Part shown: piece by piece, positions 9,149-11,521 of the stretch
Layout of the letters: the number at the start of each line of letters is the position of its first letter
How positions within the stretch are numbered: position 1 is the first letter of the stretch
NCBI GenBank assembly: GCA_018716005.1
Contig: DVKN01000079.1
Location: 1 to 11,521 of the forward strand
DNA length: 11,521 nucleotides
Source of the DNA: Candidatus Scatomorpha stercoravium
GTDB lineage: Bacteria; Bacillota; Clostridia; Oscillospirales; Oscillospiraceae
Reading direction: 5' to 3'
Position numbers and translations under genes: made by a program
Notes under the pieces: model-generated
What the model was told of the DNA's origin: nothing
Databases searched by the model: none
Seen by the model: the letters and a program-made list of their open reading frames with translations, nothing else

Positions 9149-9152
9149 TTAT

Positions 9153-9623
9153 TTGAAGCATAAATGGAAGGGGCTCCTGGCCTCGCTGGCGCTCGCGCTC
9201 GCGGCCGGGGGAGTGGGGGCGCTGCTTTCGGGCGGCACGGGCGAGTTCGATTCCGCCGCGAAGCCGCCGCTTACCCCGCCGGGCTGGGTTTTCCCGGCCG
9301 TGTGGACGCTGCTCTACCTGTGCATGGGCACGGCGGCCTGGCGCATATGGGAGCTGCGCTGCGGCGATAGGGAGCTCAGGCGCTCGTCGCTGCGCTTATA
9401 CGCCGCGCAGCTGGCGGCGAACGCGCTCTGGCCCGCACTGTTCTTCGGCCTCGGGCTCTATTGGGCCGCCGCCGTCTGGCTCGCGGCGCTGCTTGCCCTG
9501 GTCGTTTGGACGCTGCTCGCCTTCCGCCGCCTGGACGACCTCGCGGCCATCCTGATGGCCCCGTACGCGCTCTGGTGCGCCTTCGCGCTCTACCTGAATA
9601 TAGGCGTCGCGGCGCTCAACTGA
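9153..9623 (+). CDS. tspO: TspO/MBR family tryptophan-rich sensory protein
   Basis: This 156-residue integral membrane protein has five predicted helices (roughly residues 6-28, 44-66, 80-100, 104-124, 131-153), the standard size and layout of bacterial TspO. Family marks include KPPLTPPGWVFPAVWTLLY in the first loop and second helix, the ANALWPALFF segment in helix three, and a final ALYLNIGVAALN. TspO proteins bind porphyrins and related ligands and are linked to tetrapyrrole handling and oxidative or light stress; the ligand here is not known. The start is the TTG at 9153, giving a short basic KHKWKG lead-in to helix one. The frame is open further upstream, but the preceding residues are not family-like and cover the ribosome binding site. 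It is monocistronic, between a terminator upstream and a bidirectional terminator downstream, with a direct repeat in front. Confidence 0.9.
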   Translation: MKHKWKGLLASLALALAAGGVGALLSGGTGEFDSAAKPPLTPPGWVFPAVWTLLYLCMGTAAWRIWELRCGDRELRRSSLRLYAAQLAANALWPALFFGLGLYWAAAVWLAALLALVVWTLLAFRRLDDLAAILMAPYALWCAFALYLNIGVAALN

Positions 9624-9629
9624 GCGCAA

Positions 9630-9656
9630 AAAAAGCCCCGCTCGGCGGGGCTTTTT
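9630..9656. terminator. Bidirectional intrinsic terminator between tspO and the amidase gene
   Basis: GCCCCGC (9635-9641) pairs with GCGGGGC (9645-9651) around the loop TCG, flanked by a run of A's on the left (9628-9634) and T's on the right (9652-9656). It works on either strand: it ends tspO rightward and the trxB-amidase transcript leftward. Confidence 0.92.
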
Positions 9657-9671
9657 ACTCTAAAACGGCGC

Positions 9672-10487
9672 TCAGCGCTCGGCGAGCGTGTACATATCCG
9701 TGCGGCGCGCGGAGAGGAGGGGGAGCTGCTCGCGCACGGCCTCGGCCTCCTCGCGCTTCAGGTCGGCGTAGATTATGGCCTCGTCGGCCTCGGCCTGGGC
9801 GAGGACGTTCCCCCAGGGGTGGACGATGATTGAGTGCGCCCAGCTCACGTAGGAGCCGTGCTCGTCGCGCGCGGGCGCGCAGCCGAGGGTGTAGACCTGG
9901 CTCTCCACGGCGCGGGAGCGGAACATTATCTCCCAGTGCGCCGGGCCGGTTGTCATATTGAAGCTCGCCGGGCAGAAGACAGCCCAGGCCCCGCCCAGGG
10001 CCATGAGCCGCGCGAGCTCGGGGAAGCGCATGTCGAAGCATATGCACAGGCCCAGCCTGCCGAACTCCGTGTCGAAGGTGCAGACCCTGTCCCCGGGCGT
10101 AAAGGTGTCGCTCTCACGGAAATACTGCCCGCCCCTGACGTTGATGTCGAAGAGGTGGCTCTTGCGGCACTTCGCCGCCTCGCGGCCGTCCCGGTCGTAG
10201 ACGAAGGCGGTGTTGTAGAGCCTGCCCCCCTCGCTCTCGGGGATGCTGCCGCCTATGAGCCAGACGCCGTTCTCGCGCGCGGCCTCGCTGAGCATGGCCT
10301 GGGCGGGGCCGCCATGCGGCTCCTGATGGGCGACGAAGCTCGAGTTCTTATACTCGCAGCAGAACATCTCGGGCAGGCAGACGATGTCCGCCCCGGCCGC
10401 GGCGGCCTTCGCTATCATCTCCCGCGCGTGGGCGAGGTTGGCGGCCTTGTCGTCGGTGGCGGCGAGCTGGATGAGGGCAGTTTTCAT
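9672..10487 (-). CDS. Carbon-nitrogen hydrolase, omega-amidase (Nit2)-like
   Basis: This is a 271-residue soluble nitrilase-superfamily amidase. The Glu-Lys-Cys triad is visible: Glu40 in LPEMF, Lys109 in RKSHLFD and Cys150 in GLCICFDMRFPE. The segment FNMTTGPAHWEIMFRSRAVE (176-195), then PARDEHGSY and the HPWGN motif, closely follows the Nit2 omega-amidase subgroup. Those enzymes hydrolyse 2-oxoglutaramate or 2-oxosuccinamate, the deaminated forms of glutamine and asparagine, and so recover products of glutamine transamination. Nit1-like deaminated-glutathione amidases are related, so substrate is an inference. The gene follows trxB with a single base between TGA and ATG. Its ribosome binding site AGGGAGGA lies inside the last trxB codons, so translation is probably coupled. 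It is last in its operon and ends at the bidirectional terminator. Isoleucine codons mix ATA and ATC. Confidence 0.92.
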   Translation of the reverse strand: MKTALIQLAATDDKAANLAHAREMIAKAAAAGADIVCLPEMFCCEYKNSSFVAHQEPHGGPAQAMLSEAARENGVWLIGGSIPESEGGRLYNTAFVYDRDGREAAKCRKSHLFDINVRGGQYFRESDTFTPGDRVCTFDTEFGRLGLCICFDMRFPELARLMALGGAWAVFCPASFNMTTGPAHWEIMFRSRAVESQVYTLGCAPARDEHGSYVSWAHSIIVHPWGNVLAQAEADEAIIYADLKREEAEAVREQLPLLSARRTDMYTLAER

Positions 10488-10488
10488 C

Positions 10489-11418
10489 TCAATCCTCCCT
10501 TATTTGGCTGTCGAGCCAGCGGCAGGCGGCGGTCGCGGCGGCGGCCCCGTCCCCGGCGGCGGTTATGAGCTGCTTTACGCTCTTCCTCCGGCAGTCGCCG
10601 GCGACGAAGAGCCCGGGCGTCATCGTGACGCCGTCCTCGCCGGCGGTGAACCAGCCGGCCTCGTCCGTCTCCGCCGCGCCGCGGAAGGGCGCGGAATCGC
10701 TCTCGTGCCCGACGGCGACGAAGAGCCCGTCGGCCTCGAGCTCGCGCCTCTCGCCGGTCTCAATGTCCTCGACGGCGACGCCCGTGAGCTCGTCCCCGCC
10801 CAGCAGCGCGGCGACGCGAGCGCCGGTGATGAGCTCGACGTTATCGCGGCTCCTGAGCGCGGCGACGTTCGCCTTCTCGGCGCGGAACTCATGGCGGCGG
10901 TGAATTACGTAAACCTTGGAGCAGGTGTTCGAGAGGAGCAGCGCGTCCCTCACGGCGGTGTCGCCGCCGCCGACGATGGCCACGGGCCGCCCGGGGTAGA
11001 AGGCCCCGTCGCAGACGGCGCAGTAGCACACGCCGCTGCCCGCGAGCTCATCCTCGCGCTCGACGCCGAGACGGCGGTGCTTCGCGCCGGTGGCGAGGAT
11101 GACCGCCCCCGCGCCGTAATCGCCGTCCGGGGTGCGGACGGTGAAGCCGCCGCCGCGGGGCTCGACGCCCGTGACCTCGGCGAGGTCGATCTCCGCGCCC
11201 AGCTCGAGGGCGTGGCCGAGCATCTTGTCGCTCAGCTCCGCGCCGGACACGGAGGGGATGCCCGGGAAATTGTCCACCCTCGGCGACTGCGCAATCTGCC
11301 CGCCGAAGCCGTTCTTCTCAAGTATCAGCACGCTCTTCTCCGCGCGCCGCGCGTAAATAGCCGCCGTCAGCCCCGCGGGGCCTCCGCCGACGATGATGAT
11401 GTCGTAGTGTTTGGGCAT
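10489..11418 (-). CDS. trxB: Thioredoxin reductase (NADPH type)
   Basis: This 309-residue FAD- and NADPH-dependent disulfide reductase has the usual length of low-molecular-weight bacterial TrxB. FAD binding is shown by the N-terminal GGGPAGLTAAIYA (11-23) and the late AGDCRRKSVKQ (273-283). The redox pair is Cys133-Ala-Val-Cys136, inside the family's CxxCDGAF segment, where CATC is the common form. NADPH binding is shown by GGGDTA (150-155) and HRRHEFRA (173-180), whose arginines contact the 2'-phosphate. An extra cysteine, Cys131, lies two residues before the pair. The start is fixed by AGGAGG six bases before the ATG. No thioredoxin gene is adjacent; instead an omega-amidase-like gene follows at once. 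A candidate promoter overlaps the end of the upstream gene. Isoleucine codons are 8 ATC, 4 ATT and 3 ATA, unlike the GT2 gene. Confidence 0.95.
   Translation of the reverse strand: MPKHYDIIIVGGGPAGLTAAIYARRAEKSVLILEKNGFGGQIAQSPRVDNFPGIPSVSGAELSDKMLGHALELGAEIDLAEVTGVEPRGGGFTVRTPDGDYGAGAVILATGAKHRRLGVEREDELAGSGVCYCAVCDGAFYPGRPVAIVGGGDTAVRDALLLSNTCSKVYVIHRRHEFRAEKANVAALRSRDNVELITGARVAALLGGDELTGVAVEDIETGERRELEADGLFVAVGHESDSAPFRGAAETDEAGWFTAGEDGVTMTPGLFVAGDCRRKSVKQLITAAGDGAAAATAACRWLDSQIRED
10493..10500 (-). promoter_or_regulatory. Ribosome binding site of the amidase gene inside trxB
   Basis: AGGGAGGA on the minus strand encodes the final Arg-Glu-Asp of trxB and also lies five bases before the amidase ATG at 10487. 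The trxB stop falls between the two, so ribosomes ending trxB sit on the next start site. Confidence 0.75.
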
Positions 11419-11444
11419 ACGCAGCCTCCTGTGATGTTATGTTA

Positions 11445-11474
11445 ACTATATCCATCAATAGCCGAGACTGTACA
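11445..11474 (-). promoter_or_regulatory. Candidate trxB promoter
   Basis: On the minus strand TGTACA (11469-11474, 4 of 6 matches) and TATAGT (11445-11450, 5 of 6) are 18 bases apart, with a leader of about 20 bases before trxB. The -35 lies within the last codons of the upstream gene. Alternatively trxB is only read from an upstream promoter outside the window. Confidence 0.35.
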
Positions 11475-11521
11475 GCCTGAAGGGATGCAGGTAATTCCCG
11501 CGCTCGTCGAGCGTGCTGTAC
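11455..11521 (-). CDS. C-terminal end of an unidentified gene, truncated by the window edge
   Basis: Reading leftward from 11520, 21 sense codons end in TGA at 11457-11455, with residues STLDERGNYLHPFRLYSLGY before the stop. Codon choice is GC-rich at third positions as in the neighbouring genes, and the stop is followed 36 bases later by trxB on the same strand. This supports a real gene end. I do not recognise the family from so few residues. It could be in one operon with trxB. Confidence 0.5.
   Translation of the reverse strand, partial: YSTLDERGNYLHPFRLYSLGY

Overview
The window suggests a GC-rich member of the Clostridia-type Bacillota. The coding regions are strongly GC-rich, but nearly every gene has a strong Shine-Dalgarno of the AAGGAGGTGAT type, the promoters are sigma-A-like, and the gene set (YbjQ/UPF0145, a polymerase/ligase-like membrane protein, a processive GT2, TspO) fits such a lineage. 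A further trait is heavy use of the ATA isoleucine codon in several genes despite the high GC. The assignment is an inference from gene style; no marker such as rRNA is present.

Layout, left to right. (1) The 3' part of an alpha/beta hydrolase gene (+) runs into a bidirectional terminator. (2) A minus-strand pair follows: an O-antigen ligase/polymerase-like membrane protein and then, 13 bases downstream, a YbjQ-family protein. (3) The minus-strand carAB operon encodes both subunits of carbamoyl-phosphate synthase; carB starts inside the end of carA. (4) An AT-rich 291-base divergent control region carries back-to-back near-consensus promoters, one for carAB (-) and one for a membrane glycosyltransferase gene (+). 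It also holds an ARG-box-like palindrome in the carAB leader and helically phased repeats before a second glycosyltransferase promoter. (5) The GT2 gene (+) ends in a hairpin terminator with a UNCG-type loop. (6) A single-gene unit encodes an unrecognised 64-residue protein (+) with a consensus promoter, a strong ribosome binding site and its own terminator. (7) tspO (+) has a TTG start and a 22-bp-spaced direct repeat upstream, and ends in a second bidirectional terminator. (8) A minus-strand operon holds trxB (thioredoxin reductase) and an omega-amidase-like nitrilase, separated by one base. (9) The last codons of another minus-strand gene lie at the right edge.

Functionally this is mostly chromosomal housekeeping. 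carAB makes carbamoyl phosphate for pyrimidines and arginine. The ligase/polymerase and the GT2 probably act on cell-envelope polysaccharide, although they are not in one operon. trxB and the amidase belong to redox and glutamine/transamination repair metabolism. I see no mobile element, CRISPR array, tRNA or rRNA, and no clear new multi-gene system. The best leads are the orphan small-protein unit, the control architecture between carA and the GT2 gene, the tspO upstream repeat, and changes in the CarB allosteric domain.
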